DNA from: CAIVPM01 sp964477265
GTDB taxonomy: Bacteria > Bacteroidota > Bacteroidia > Chitinophagales > Chitinophagaceae
Assembly: GCA_964477265.1 (NCBI GenBank)
Contig: CAYZDJ010000016.1
Location: 1 to 64,000, forward strand
Length of the DNA stretch: 64,000 bases
Direction of reading: 5' to 3'
Shown here one piece after another: positions 16,158-24,936 of the stretch (position 1 is the stretch's first letter; every line of letters begins with the position of its first letter). Both the position numbers and the translations under genes were made by a program. Below the pieces are notes generated by a model that searched no databases, had not been told where the DNA came from, and saw only the letters and a list, made by a program, of their open reading frames with translations.

Positions 16158-17936
16158 ATGAGTATTACATTACAGATTAAACAAGCTACAACTCAAGCTA
16201 TAAAGGAATTGTATGAAATTGAGTTTGCAGCAAATGATATTTTAGTAAATGCAACAAAGCCTGAATTTGAAGGCGATTATACTGTTGTGCTTTTTGCATT
16301 TGTAAAGCAATTAAAAAAATCACCTGAAGTTTTGGGTAATGAAATTGGTGAGTATTTAGTAAAAAATAACACTTCACTTTTTACATCTTATAATGTTATA
16401 AAAGGGTTTTTGAACTTGGTTGTTGTAGATAGTTATTGGATTAATTTCTTGCAGCAAAATCATAGTAACGAAAAGTTTGGATTGAAAGAAACAGGTACTC
16501 AAAAAGTAATGGTTGAATATGCTTCACCCAACACCAATAAACCTTTGCACCTTGGACATTTAAGGAATATTTTTTTAGGCTGGAGCATTGCAGAAATATT
16601 TAAGGCAAATGGCTGTAATACAGTAAAGACCTGCATTGTAAACGACAGGGGTATTCATATTTGTAAAAGTATGATTGCCTGGAAAATGTTTGCCAATGGT
16701 GCAACACCACAAAGCACAAACACAAAAGGCGACCATTTTGTGGGTGATTATTATGTGAAGTTTAATGATGCTTATAAGTTAGAAATTGAGAAGTTGATGA
16801 GTGATGGAATGACCAAAGAACAGGCAGAAAAAGAAGCACCCATTTTTAAGGCAGCACAACAAATGTTGATTGATTGGGAAGCTGGAAACCCAGAAGTAAT
16901 GCAGCTTTGGAAAGAAATGAATGGTTGGGTATATGAAGGTTTTGATGCAACATATAAAACCATTGGTGCAGATTTTCATAAAACATATTACGAAAGCAAT
17001 ACTTATTTATTAGGCAAAAAAATTGTGCAGGAAGGTTTGGCAAAAAATGTTTTCGTGCAGGATGCTGACAATAGTGTTTGGATTGATTTGACCAATGATG
17101 GATTGGATAGAAAAATTGTGCAACGTAAAGATGGCACAAGTGTTTATATAACGCAGGACATTGGTTTGGCTGAACAAAAATTTGATGAATATGGCTGCGA
17201 TAAAAGCATTTATGTAATTGGTGATGAGCAGAACTATCACATGAAAGTTCTGAAACTTATTTGCCAGAAATTACTACTACCAAGTGCTGATGGTATTGAA
17301 CATTTAAGCTATGGAATGGTGGAATTGCCAACAGGAAAAATGAAAAGCAGGGAAGGGACTGTTGTTGATGCAGATGATATTGTAAATGAAATGATAGCTA
17401 TTGCAAAGCAAAGAACTGAAGAACTTGGAAAGGTTAAAGACTTTACTGAGCAAGAGTTACAGCATCTTTATACAACATTAGGATTAGGTGCATTGAAATT
17501 CTTTTTACTAAGAGTTGACCCAAAACGTAAAATGATTTTTAATCCAGAAGAGAGTATAGACTTTCACGGATTTACTGGACCTTTTGTGCAATACACACAC
17601 GCAAGAATTAAAAGCGTATTGAGGAAGCTAACAGTCAACAGTCAACAGTCAACAAATAACAGTGAGTTATTGAAGTTGGAAAAAGATTTAATCATTCAGC
17701 TTGAACAATTCTCTACAATTATTGAAGAGGCTACCAACGAAAACGACCCATCAAAAATTGCGATATATGTTTTTGAATTAGCTAAAATTTTCAACAGTTT
17801 TTATACAGAACATTCCATTGCTAATGCAGAAAGTGAAGAGAAGAAAACACTTCGTATTCAATTGTCGCAACTTACTTCAACTACTATAAAAACAGGAATG
17901 AAATTATTGGGTATTGATGTTCCTGAAAGAATGTAA
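16158..17936 (+). CDS. argS: Arginyl-tRNA synthetase
   Basis: A 592-residue class I aminoacyl-tRNA synthetase that charges tRNA-Arg. The N-terminal Add-1-like domain is followed by the HIGH-type motif in PLHLGHLRN (about residue 135), the arginine-pocket region VNDRGIHICKS, and the KMSKS-like GKMKSREGT (about 393). The C-terminal helical DALR anticodon-binding domain ends in VPERM. The start ATG lies 6 bp after the upstream stop, so the two genes are probably co-transcribed. A three-fold 7-mer repeat (17632-17652) encodes TVNSQQST at the junction of the catalytic and anticodon-binding domains. Confidence 0.96.
   Translation: MSITLQIKQATTQAIKELYEIEFAANDILVNATKPEFEGDYTVVLFAFVKQLKKSPEVLGNEIGEYLVKNNTSLFTSYNVIKGFLNLVVVDSYWINFLQQNHSNEKFGLKETGTQKVMVEYASPNTNKPLHLGHLRNIFLGWSIAEIFKANGCNTVKTCIVNDRGIHICKSMIAWKMFANGATPQSTNTKGDHFVGDYYVKFNDAYKLEIEKLMSDGMTKEQAEKEAPIFKAAQQMLIDWEAGNPEVMQLWKEMNGWVYEGFDATYKTIGADFHKTYYESNTYLLGKKIVQEGLAKNVFVQDADNSVWIDLTNDGLDRKIVQRKDGTSVYITQDIGLAEQKFDEYGCDKSIYVIGDEQNYHMKVLKLICQKLLLPSADGIEHLSYGMVELPTGKMKSREGTVVDADDIVNEMIAIAKQRTEELGKVKDFTEQELQHLYTTLGLGALKFFLLRVDPKRKMIFNPEESIDFHGFTGPFVQYTHARIKSVLRKLTVNSQQSTNNSELLKLEKDLIIQLEQFSTIIEEATNENDPSKIAIYVFELAKIFNSFYTEHSIANAESEEKKTLRIQLSQLTSTTIKTGMKLLGIDVPERM
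17632..17652 (+). repeat. Three tandem 7-mers (CAGTCAA) inside argS
   Basis: Three perfect CAGTCAA units, in frame, encode part of the linker between the Rossmann domain and the DALR domain. The word differs by one base from the CAGTCGA array in the gene just upstream. Confidence 0.88.
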
Positions 17937-17942
17937 TACTAT

Positions 17943-17982
17943 ATAGCCACAGATTCAATCATTAAATCTGTGGCTATTTTGT
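17943..17982. terminator. Bidirectional terminator between argS and fabD
   Basis: ATAGCCACAGATT (17943-17955) pairs with AATCTGTGGCTAT (17965-17977) and is followed by a T-rich run. The region lies between convergent stop codons and can serve both genes. Confidence 0.85.
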
Positions 17983-17984
17983 TT

Positions 17985-18878
17985 TTAATTAACGCCACTT
18001 ACTGTTACATCTTTTACAATTTTTTGCACTAAGCCTTGCAATACTTTTCCAGGACCAACTTCTGTAAATTGAGTTGCACCATCAGCGTGCATTGCTTGCA
18101 CACTTTGTGTCCATTTAACAGCACCTGTAAGTTGTGCAATTAAATTTTGTTTTATCTCAGCAGCAGTATTCACAGCATTTGCAGCCACATTTTGATATAC
18201 TGGACAAACAGGTTCATTAAAATGAGTTGCTTCAATTGCAGCAGCTAATTCTTCTTTTGCTGGCAACATTAATGGGCTATGAAATGCACCACCAACTGGT
18301 AACACTAAAGCACGTTTTGCACCAGCTGCTTTCATTTTTTCGCAAGCAATTTCAATACCTTTTATGCTACCACTAATTACTAACTGACCAGGGCAATTAT
18401 AATTTGCAGCAACAACAATCTCTTTATCCTGCTGCTGAATTTCATTACAAATTTCTTCTACTTTATCATCAGCCAAAGCTAATACAGCAGCCATTGTACT
18501 TGGGTTTAACTCACAAGCTTTTTGCATAGCCATTGCCCTTATGCTTACTAATTTCAATGCATCTTCAAAACTTAAAACCTTATTGGCAACCAATGCACTA
18601 AACTCACCTAAAGAATGTCCAGCAACCATATCAGGCTTTGGATTTTCAAGAGTTGAATATGCAATTACACTATGTAAAAAAATAGCTGGTTGAGTAACTT
18701 TGGTTTGCTTTAATTCTTCATCAGTGCCAGTAAACATTGTGTTGCTGATATCAAAACCCAAAATATCATTAGCTTGTTCAAACATTTGTTTTGCTAAAGC
18801 ATTGCTTTCAAAAAGAGGTTTACCCATTCCACTAAATTGAGAACCCTGCCCAGGGAAAATATATGCGTGTTTGCTCAT
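17985..18878 (-). CDS. fabD: Malonyl-CoA:ACP transacylase
   Basis: A 297-residue enzyme that loads malonyl groups onto acyl carrier protein for fatty acid synthesis. It opens with the typical YIFPGQGSQFSGMG. The nucleophile Ser is in GHSLGEFSALV (about residue 93), and the catalytic His is in GGAFHSPLM (about 200). Length is normal. No other fab genes are next to it. A TATATTTG box on the minus strand (18904-18897) resembles a -7 promoter element; the word array at 18906-19086 begins right behind it, in the place where a -33 element would be expected. Confidence 0.95.
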   Translation of the reverse strand: MSKHAYIFPGQGSQFSGMGKPLFESNALAKQMFEQANDILGFDISNTMFTGTDEELKQTKVTQPAIFLHSVIAYSTLENPKPDMVAGHSLGEFSALVANKVLSFEDALKLVSIRAMAMQKACELNPSTMAAVLALADDKVEEICNEIQQQDKEIVVAANYNCPGQLVISGSIKGIEIACEKMKAAGAKRALVLPVGGAFHSPLMLPAKEELAAAIEATHFNEPVCPVYQNVAANAVNTAAEIKQNLIAQLTGAVKWTQSVQAMHADGATQFTEVGPGKVLQGLVQKIVKDVTVSGVN

Positions 18879-18905
18879 AAATAATTAGTTTAAATACAAA
18901 TATAA

Positions 18906-19086
18906 TCGTGAGTTCTATTTCGTGAGTTTATCGTGAGTCTTTTGTCGTAAGTTTATTTCGTAAGTTTATTTCGTAAGTTTTTACTCGCAAGTTATTCGTT
19001 AGTTAATGGTTTAGTTGTTTAAATTAGGTTATTGTAACTATCAATTAACTTACGTTTACTCACGTTTAACTCACGATTAACTCACG
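18906..19086. repeat. Inverted word array (TCGTRAGT / ACTYACG units) between fabD and yggS
   Basis: The left arm (18906 to about 19006) holds eight units of 11-14 nt built on TCGTGAGT or TCGTAAGT, including two identical 13-mers TCGTAAGTTTATT. The right arm (about 19036-19086) holds four reverse-complement units of the type ACTCACG. The last unit supplies the TGA stop codon of yggS. No unique spacers occur, so it is not a CRISPR. The same words recur at 23016-23074 and 24937-24970. Confidence 0.8.
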
Positions 19087-19735
19087 TCCTTGCCCCAAAT
19101 AATAAGCTGCCAATTCTTACCATATTACTACCTTCTTCAATAGCTAATTTGTAATCTTGACTCATTCCAAAAGATAAAATTGGGTTATGAATTTTAGATT
19201 TTGAATTAATTGATATCAATTGCTGAAACTCTTTACGTACAATACTTTCATCATCAACAAAGCTTGCCATTGCCATTAAGCCTTTAATAGAAATATTATT
19301 CAAATTTCCTTTATTAATTTCATTAAAAATATTTTCAATTTCATTTTCATCTAGTCCATATTTTGTTTCTTCTGTAGCAATATAAACTTGTAATAGACAG
19401 TCAATAATTTTGTTATGTTTTGCAGCTTGTTTATTTATTTCCTGTAGCAATTTTAGGCTATCAACACTGTGAATTAAATATACAAATGATGCAATATATT
19501 TTACTTTATTGCTTTGCAAATGACCAATAAAATGCCAGTTAATATCAAGATGTTTTAGTGCCTCATATTTTTCTACAAGTTCTTGTACATAATTTTCACC
19601 AAAATCTTTTTGCCCCAAATTATATAATGCTTCTATATCGCTTACTGGCTTTAGCTTTGACACAGCCACAAGCAATACATTTTGTGCATTTAATTCTTCA
19701 ATAATATTTTTATATTCAGTAATATTTACAGCCAT
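19082..19735 (-). CDS. YggS family pyridoxal-phosphate-binding protein
   Basis: A 217-residue single TIM-barrel PLP protein of the YggS/PLPBP family, involved in vitamin B6 homeostasis and not known to catalyse a reaction. The PLP-lysine lies in LLVAVSKLKPV (about residue 27). Other family signatures are FGENYVQEL, WHFIGHLQSNK and the C-terminal LSFGMSQDYKLAIEEGSNMVRIGSLLFG. The stop codon and the third base of the last codon fall within the adjoining word array, so the extreme C-terminus (after LFGA) may have been rewritten by the repeat. Upstream, on the same strand, is the DxDD-motif protein after about 40 bp. Confidence 0.93.
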   Translation of the reverse strand: MAVNITEYKNIIEELNAQNVLLVAVSKLKPVSDIEALYNLGQKDFGENYVQELVEKYEALKHLDINWHFIGHLQSNKVKYIASFVYLIHSVDSLKLLQEINKQAAKHNKIIDCLLQVYIATEETKYGLDENEIENIFNEINKGNLNNISIKGLMAMASFVDDESIVRKEFQQLISINSKSKIHNPILSFGMSQDYKLAIEEGSNMVRIGSLLFGART

Positions 19736-19774
19736 TTTTATTATAACTTTTTAAAATCAAACAATCATTAAAAA

Positions 19775-20938
19775 TCATTCCATCAACAATTTTTCTTTTC
19801 TGTTTTTCAACACCAAATATTCAAGCAACAAGCAATCATTAAAAGCACTGCAAAACCATTTGTATTCAGTGGCTTTCATATTGCTTGCAACTTTTTTTAT
19901 AGTATTATTTAAATGTCCAAACAAATGGCCTGTATAATAAATAAATTCATCTGTGTTTAATGAACCATTGGCTATTGTTGAATCTAAAGTAAATTCATTT
20001 GTAGAAATACCAAGCTTTAAAAGTGTTGTGGCCAGCAAGGTTTTATATAAAACATTTTCAGTTTTATCAAGTTCATTTAATGCATCATTAATAATTTGTT
20101 GTTTCCTATTTTCCAATTCTGGCAACTTTTTGCTTTGCATTAAACGTGCAATATGATACAATAAAACTGGTGTATAAGAATAATATGGTGAGATATATTT
20201 TGGATTTGTTACATACAATTTTTCATCAATCATTTTTAACAACAAATCATAAGTTGCACTGTCAGCTTTTGTCCATTGCAAATTATATTTGTTTACAAAA
20301 CTTAAAATATTGCAATGCACACCAAAGTCAAAATCCACAGGCATTTTAACGCCATACCAGGTAGAATATGCAGGAATGGTTTTGTACTTTTTATAGGTGT
20401 TTTTTATAATATTGTTATTTCCATTAACGTATTGCTGCATTGAATCGTGAGCCATTACTGCAGTTAAAGGATCTACATTTAATGTAGCCAAAATAATTCC
20501 TGTATCATCCAAATCATCAGGCAGTTTTAAACTCTTTCGGAACAACTTTAACAGCTTGTCATTAGGAAAAAAATTATCAGTGGTATCTGTTCGCCAAAAG
20601 TTATAACTCAGTCGACCTTTTTTATTCAGATAATATTTATAGGATTTTGTAGCACGATTAATAATAGTATCAGCAAGAATTTTTTCATTGGTAGTTAAAT
20701 ATGGCTTTAGTTCTTGCAATGTATATGCAATTAATGCAGTGTAAAAAATATTGTTATCCTGCTTAAGGTTTGGGCTGTTACTATGTTGCCTGTAACATAT
20801 AAAACTTCCCTCAACAAAAAACTTAGATTCAGTAACTTGTTTATTAATAATGTTTTGAAAAAGTTGAGAAATAAGCAAACTGTCATTGCCAAAACATTGT
20901 GTGGAAATCAGTAAAAAAATGATACACCATTTTTTCAT
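19775..20938 (-). CDS. Exported helical protein with a DxDD motif, terpenoid-cyclase-like fold suspected
   Basis: 387 residues with a signal peptide (MKKWCIIFLLISTQCFG). The body looks alpha-helical. I do not recognise the family with certainty. The segment LPDDLDDTGIILATL (residues 139-153) contains Asp142-Leu-Asp144-Asp145, which resembles the DxDD(T/S)A motif of class II terpene cyclases and related alpha/alpha-toroid proteins. Those enzymes are larger and not exported, and I see no QW motifs, so enzymatic cyclase activity is doubtful; a toroid-type binding or processing protein is possible. It lies 40 bp upstream of yggS and diverges from a membrane glycosyltransferase. Confidence 0.45.
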   Translation of the reverse strand: MKKWCIIFLLISTQCFGNDSLLISQLFQNIINKQVTESKFFVEGSFICYRQHSNSPNLKQDNNIFYTALIAYTLQELKPYLTTNEKILADTIINRATKSYKYYLNKKGRLSYNFWRTDTTDNFFPNDKLLKLFRKSLKLPDDLDDTGIILATLNVDPLTAVMAHDSMQQYVNGNNNIIKNTYKKYKTIPAYSTWYGVKMPVDFDFGVHCNILSFVNKYNLQWTKADSATYDLLLKMIDEKLYVTNPKYISPYYSYTPVLLYHIARLMQSKKLPELENRKQQIINDALNELDKTENVLYKTLLATTLLKLGISTNEFTLDSTIANGSLNTDEFIYYTGHLFGHLNNTIKKVASNMKATEYKWFCSAFNDCLLLEYLVLKNRKEKLLME

Positions 20939-21029
20939 TCTGCAAACTTAGCTAAACCTACTTTTCAACATATCATTTTTTAATGCCATAAACTTATTAA
21001 CGAATAAACCAACAAACCTTTGCTGGCAA

Positions 21030-21037
21030 TACATTTG
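21030..21037 (+). promoter_or_regulatory. -7 element directly in front of the glycosyltransferase start
   Basis: TACATTTG fits the Bacteroidota -7 consensus but ends only 5 nt before the ATG at 21043, so the transcript would be leaderless or nearly so. No -33 TTTG at the right distance is seen. Confidence 0.35.
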
Positions 21038-21042
21038 TTTAT

Positions 21043-22167
21043 ATGACGATTCCACATTTTGTATTTGATATTCTATTTTATGCTTTTTGTGCAGTGGTGG
21101 CTGTGCAGGTTTTTTATTATCTTTTCTTTTTTATTCGTTTGGCTTTTTATAAAGAAAAAAGCAAATCTGTTTCAAGCCAACAACCTGTTTCTGTAGTTAT
21201 TTGTGCAAAAGATGAAGCTGCAAATCTTGCTAAAAATTTACCTGGCGTTTTATATCAGGATTATAGAACAACGCACGAAGTAATTGTTGTAAATGATAAT
21301 AGCCTTGATGACAGTAAATATGTGATTGATGAGTATAAAAAGGAATTTAAAAATTTGAATGTAATTGAACTGGTACAGGAAGCTAAACTAATTACAGGCA
21401 AAAAATTTCCTTTAAGTATGGGCATTAAAAGCAGCAAGTATGAAACGCTTTTGTTAACAGATGCTGATTGTGTGCCTGCAAGTGAACACTGGATTAATAT
21501 GATGCAAAATGCCTACACAGAAGAAACTGAAATTGTTTTAGGCTATGGTGCATACATTAAACACAATGGATTTTTAAACAAGCTCATTCGTTTTGAAACG
21601 TTTCATACAGCATTGCAATATTTCAGCTATGCCTTAGCTGGCTTGCCTTATATGGGTGTTGGCAGAAATTTGAGTTATAAGAAAAATGTATTTAATCGCA
21701 ACAAAGGTTTTTCATCAATAAATCATTTGCCAAGTGGCGATGATGATTTGTTTATTAACCAGGTTGCAACAAAATATAACACAGCTATTGTTGTAGATAA
21801 AGAAGCTCACACATTGAGTGAACCTAAAAAAACTTTTGGTGACTGGATTAAGCAAAAGAACAGGCACTATACAACAGCAAAATTTTATAAACCTAAATTT
21901 AAAATGTTATTGGGTTTATACAATGCAAGTTTTTTTGTAATGTATCCTTTGTTTATAGCTTGTTTAATATTTTGTAAATGGTGGCTGGTGTTAAGTATTT
22001 TTGGTTTACGCTTTATAATACAAATCCTTGTTTTTGCTAAATCAATGAACAAGCTCAATGAAAAAGATTTGCTGCCTTGGTTTTGGTTGTTTGATATATG
22101 GATGTTTGTCTATCAGATAATCTTTATACCAGCTTTATTTAAAAGACCAAACCAACATTGGAATTAA
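21043..22167 (+). CDS. Membrane-bound family 2 glycosyltransferase
   Basis: 374 residues. An N-terminal membrane helix (about 8-30) is followed by a GT-A domain with VSVVICAKDEAANL (49-62), VIVVNDNSLDDS and the DxD-type metal site LLTDADC (about 140), then the GDDDLFI/KQKNRHY region typical of processive GT2 enzymes. Two to three membrane helices close the protein (about 290-365). It should transfer a sugar from a nucleotide sugar to a lipid or polymer at the inner membrane. Acceptor and sugar are unknown. It is followed by tpiA after about 50 bp. Confidence 0.88.
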   Translation: MTIPHFVFDILFYAFCAVVAVQVFYYLFFFIRLAFYKEKSKSVSSQQPVSVVICAKDEAANLAKNLPGVLYQDYRTTHEVIVVNDNSLDDSKYVIDEYKKEFKNLNVIELVQEAKLITGKKFPLSMGIKSSKYETLLLTDADCVPASEHWINMMQNAYTEETEIVLGYGAYIKHNGFLNKLIRFETFHTALQYFSYALAGLPYMGVGRNLSYKKNVFNRNKGFSSINHLPSGDDDLFINQVATKYNTAIVVDKEAHTLSEPKKTFGDWIKQKNRHYTTAKFYKPKFKMLLGLYNASFFVMYPLFIACLIFCKWWLVLSIFGLRFIIQILVFAKSMNKLNEKDLLPWFWLFDIWMFVYQIIFIPALFKRPNQHWN

Positions 22168-22220
22168 CTTGTCATAACACATAATAATAAATTACAAACC
22201 ATAAACGATAAACGTATAAT

Positions 22221-22982
22221 ATGAGAAAACAAATTGCTGCAGCCAACTGGAAAATGAATTTAACGTATCAGCAAGCTGAAAAACTGATAGATGATTTATT
22301 GGCATTGCCACATAGTTTAAACGATAATCAGCAAGTGATTTTTGGTGTGCCTTTTCCTTATTTAATAATGGTTACAGCAAAGCTTGCAGGTAAGCAAAAT
22401 GTATTTGTTGCTGCACAAAATTGCTATACAAAAATGAATGGTGCTTACACTGGTGAAACAAGTATTGAAATGTTACAATCAATAGGTGTTAACCATGTAA
22501 TAATTGGACATAGTGAACGCAGGGAATATTTTAGTGAAAGCAATGAAATGCTTGCAGCAAAAGTTGATTTATGTTTAGCTAATAATACCACACCAATTTT
22601 TTGTTGTGGTGAACCTTTAAGTGTTAGAGAAGCTAATGAACAAGATGCTTTTGTGGCAAAGCAACTTAAAGAAAGCTTGTTTCATTTAAGTGCTGAACAA
22701 ATTGTAAAAGTTGTGATTGCTTATGAACCAATATGGGCAATTGGAACTGGCAAAACTGCTACAAGCCAACAGGCACAGGATATACAGGCGTTCATTAGAA
22801 ATGAAATTGCAAAAAAATATAGTACTGAAGTAGCTAACGAAATTTCTATTTTATATGGTGGAAGTGTTAAAGCTGCCAATGCAAAAGAGCTATTTAGTAT
22901 GGCAGATGTTGATGGTGGTTTGGTTGGTGGTGCATCTTTAGTTGCTACAGAATTTAATGCAATTATTAATGCATTAGCTTAA
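22221..22982 (+). CDS. tpiA: Triosephosphate isomerase
   Basis: A 253-residue glycolytic enzyme interconverting dihydroxyacetone phosphate and glyceraldehyde 3-phosphate. The catalytic residues are visible: Lys in AANWKMN (Lys11), His in IIGHSERR (about 97) and Glu in AYEPIWAIGTG (about 170). The phosphate-binding ILYGGSVK and GGLVGGASL are near the C-terminus. Length is normal. It is followed by a word array (23016-23074) instead of a hairpin terminator. Confidence 0.96.
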   Translation: MRKQIAAANWKMNLTYQQAEKLIDDLLALPHSLNDNQQVIFGVPFPYLIMVTAKLAGKQNVFVAAQNCYTKMNGAYTGETSIEMLQSIGVNHVIIGHSERREYFSESNEMLAAKVDLCLANNTTPIFCCGEPLSVREANEQDAFVAKQLKESLFHLSAEQIVKVVIAYEPIWAIGTGKTATSQQAQDIQAFIRNEIAKKYSTEVANEISILYGGSVKAANAKELFSMADVDGGLVGGASLVATEFNAIINALA

Positions 22983-23015
22983 ATCCTAACTCCTAAAGGT
23001 AACTTGGTTGTAAAA

Positions 23016-23074
23016 ACTAACGATAACTCACGAGCAAAACTTGCGATAAACTCACAAATAAAAACTTACGAATA
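23016..23074. repeat. Word array (ACTYACG units) abutting a GTG start
   Basis: Five units, ACTAACG, ACTCACG, ACTTGCG, ACTCACA and ACTTACG, spaced 10-14 nt, end immediately before the GTG start codon at 23075. They match the right arm of the array at 18906-19086. A reverse-complement copy sits at 24937-24970 in front of rlmN. Confidence 0.75.
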
Positions 23075-23890
23075 GTGCATAGACTATATATCACTTTTTG
23101 TTTTTGCCTTTTTACTTTTTACTTGTCTGCACAAGAAAGCTATCCTTTTTTTAATAATATGAAAGGGGAAAGGAAAATTATTGCAGACACTGTAATTACA
23201 CGCGTTGCACCCAGCACTGGTGCTGCATTAGACGATACTTTATACTTTGGAAATACTGTTGAGATTTTAATGGCTGTGCCTTACACAGAAGTTAGAAACA
23301 ATATGGTTAGCCCATGGTTGAAAGTGGTGTATCAAAAAGGTAAGTTTAAAAAAGTTGGTTTTGTAAGTGCTATTGATGTGGCATTAAATAATAAGCTCGT
23401 TTATAAAAATTATGAATTTGTTTGGGGTGTAATTGCCAACAATAAAAAAGATATTTTTATAAATAATGAACTTGTAAATAAGAATAATTATCAATGCAAA
23501 TTAGTTGCAATGCAAAATGGTAAAAGAGTTGCTGTGAGCGAGTTTGGCATTGATGGGAGTTTTATAATAGATAGTGTATATGCTGAATTATTTTCCTCGA
23601 TAAAGCTAAAAAATACTTTGTGTTTTATCAAGATATTTACAACAAATCGAATAAATAACTTGAGCAATGAATTAGTTAATAATATTATTTTTTGTAAAGA
23701 AAAAAAGTTGATTTTGTTGCCAGTTACATTGATTAATAATAATTGTTCAGAAGGAGAAAAGAGTTTGATTACAATGTACTTTAAAAACAAAAGTGAGTTT
23801 GTAGTGCAGTTTTTTTATAAAAACTTTTTCCCTCATATGTTCAATGACTTTTATAGTTGGAACAACTGTTCTTACGAACTTATGAAATAA
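23075..23890 (+). CDS. Secreted SH3-like domain protein of unknown function
   Basis: 271 residues beginning with GTG. The signal peptide ends near LSAQ (residue 19). Residues about 35-105 (VITRVAPSTGAALDDTLYFGNTVEIL...WLKVVYQKGKFKKVGFV) resemble a bacterial SH3 domain, often used to bind cell-wall material. The C-terminal half (about 110-271) is unassigned and Asn/Lys-rich. Both the region before the start and the signal-peptide core are made of repeated words (23016-23074 and 23093-23127). The stop codon is 2 bp from the convergent rlmN stop. No sorting domain is seen. Confidence 0.65.
   Translation: MHRLYITFCFCLFTFYLSAQESYPFFNNMKGERKIIADTVITRVAPSTGAALDDTLYFGNTVEILMAVPYTEVRNNMVSPWLKVVYQKGKFKKVGFVSAIDVALNNKLVYKNYEFVWGVIANNKKDIFINNELVNKNNYQCKLVAMQNGKRVAVSEFGIDGSFIIDSVYAELFSSIKLKNTLCFIKIFTTNRINNLSNELVNNIIFCKEKKLILLPVTLINNNCSEGEKSLITMYFKNKSEFVVQFFYKNFFPHMFNDFYSWNNCSYELMK
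23093..23127 (+). repeat. Five degenerate tandem 7-mers encoding a signal-peptide core
   Basis: ACTTTTT, GTTTTTG, CCTTTTT, ACTTTTT and ACTTGTC follow each other and encode TFCFCLFTFYLS, the hydrophobic core of the signal peptide. It is the complementary sense of the word found in the subtilase signal peptide and close to that of the carboxypeptidase gene at 30251. Confidence 0.75.
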
Positions 23891-23891
23891 A

Positions 23892-24929
23892 CTACCCCTT
23901 ATTCGCTAACTGCCCACAGGCTGCATCAATATCTTTCCCCCTGCTTCTTCTTAAACGTGCATTAACCCTGTGTTTTTCCAGGTAATTCATAAACGCCATA
24001 GTTACATCTTCCTCTGGCTTTACCATTCCAAAATTGTCTATTGGGTTATATTCAATTATATTAATTAAATCGGCTGGCACCTGCCTGTAAACTTTTATTA
24101 ATTCGTCTGCATCTTTAATGCTGTCGTTAAAATCTTTAAATAAAATATATTCAAAGGTTATTTCGTTGCCGGTGTTTTTATAAAAATAATTTAAGGCTTC
24201 TATAAGTGCTTTAATGTTGTTGCTTTCGTTAATGGGCATTATCTCGTTTCGCTTTACATCGTTGGCTGCGTGCAGCGATAATGCCAGCTTAAACTTCACT
24301 TTATCATCGCCCAGCTTGCGAATGGCTTTTGCAACGCCAGCAGTAGAAACTGTTACCCTGCGTGGGCTCATAAACAATCCATCTTCTGCATTAATGCGTT
24401 CAATAGCTTTTAACACATTGCTGTAATTAAGCAATGGTTCGCCCATGCCCATAAAAACAATATTGGTTAATTTTTTTTCGTAAATGCGTTGGCTTTGCTG
24501 GTTTACCAAAACCACCTGGTCATATATTTCATCGAAACTAAGGTTACGCTTGCGTTCCATTTTTCCTGTTGCACAAAACTTGCAAGTTAAACTGCAACCA
24601 ACTTGCGATGAAACACAAACTGTTTTTCTTTCTTCGGTTGGTATTAAAACGCTTTCAATGGCGTAATTATCGTGTGTTTTAAAACGCGTTTTTACTGTTC
24701 CATCTGCACTGTATTGTGTGGCATCAATAGTTAATGCTGGCAAAATAAAATCTTGTGCAAGTTGCTGGCGAAGGTCTTTGCTAAGGTTGCTCATAGCTTC
24801 AAAACTTAAACCTTGCTTTTGCCAAAGCCATTCGTACAACTGCTTTGCACGATATTTTGGTTGTGCCTTTTGCTGAAAATAGTTTTCGATTTCGGCTAAT
24901 GATAAGTTGCGTATATTTTGCTTTTCCAT
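23892..24929 (-). CDS. rlmN: Dual-specificity 23S rRNA / tRNA adenine-C2 methyltransferase
   Basis: A 345-residue radical-SAM methyltransferase that makes 2-methyladenosine in 23S rRNA and some tRNAs. The iron-sulfur cluster motif CxxxCxxC is in VGCSLTCKFCATG (about residues 112-122). The GMGEPL SAM motif follows, and a C-terminal Cys in DIDAACGQL (about 340) is the expected acceptor. The N-terminal helical domain is present and the length is normal. It converges on the secreted SH3-like gene. Its start codon is 8 bp from a word array (24937-24970). Confidence 0.96.
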   Translation of the reverse strand: MEKQNIRNLSLAEIENYFQQKAQPKYRAKQLYEWLWQKQGLSFEAMSNLSKDLRQQLAQDFILPALTIDATQYSADGTVKTRFKTHDNYAIESVLIPTEERKTVCVSSQVGCSLTCKFCATGKMERKRNLSFDEIYDQVVLVNQQSQRIYEKKLTNIVFMGMGEPLLNYSNVLKAIERINAEDGLFMSPRRVTVSTAGVAKAIRKLGDDKVKFKLALSLHAANDVKRNEIMPINESNNIKALIEALNYFYKNTGNEITFEYILFKDFNDSIKDADELIKVYRQVPADLINIIEYNPIDNFGMVKPEEDVTMAFMNYLEKHRVNARLRRSRGKDIDAACGQLANKG

Positions 24930-24936
24930 TTTATTT

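Noticed and set aside
18906..19086. CRISPR-like array
   Set aside because: Units are only 11-14 nt, there are no unique spacers of constant length, the arms are inverted, and no cas gene is in the window.
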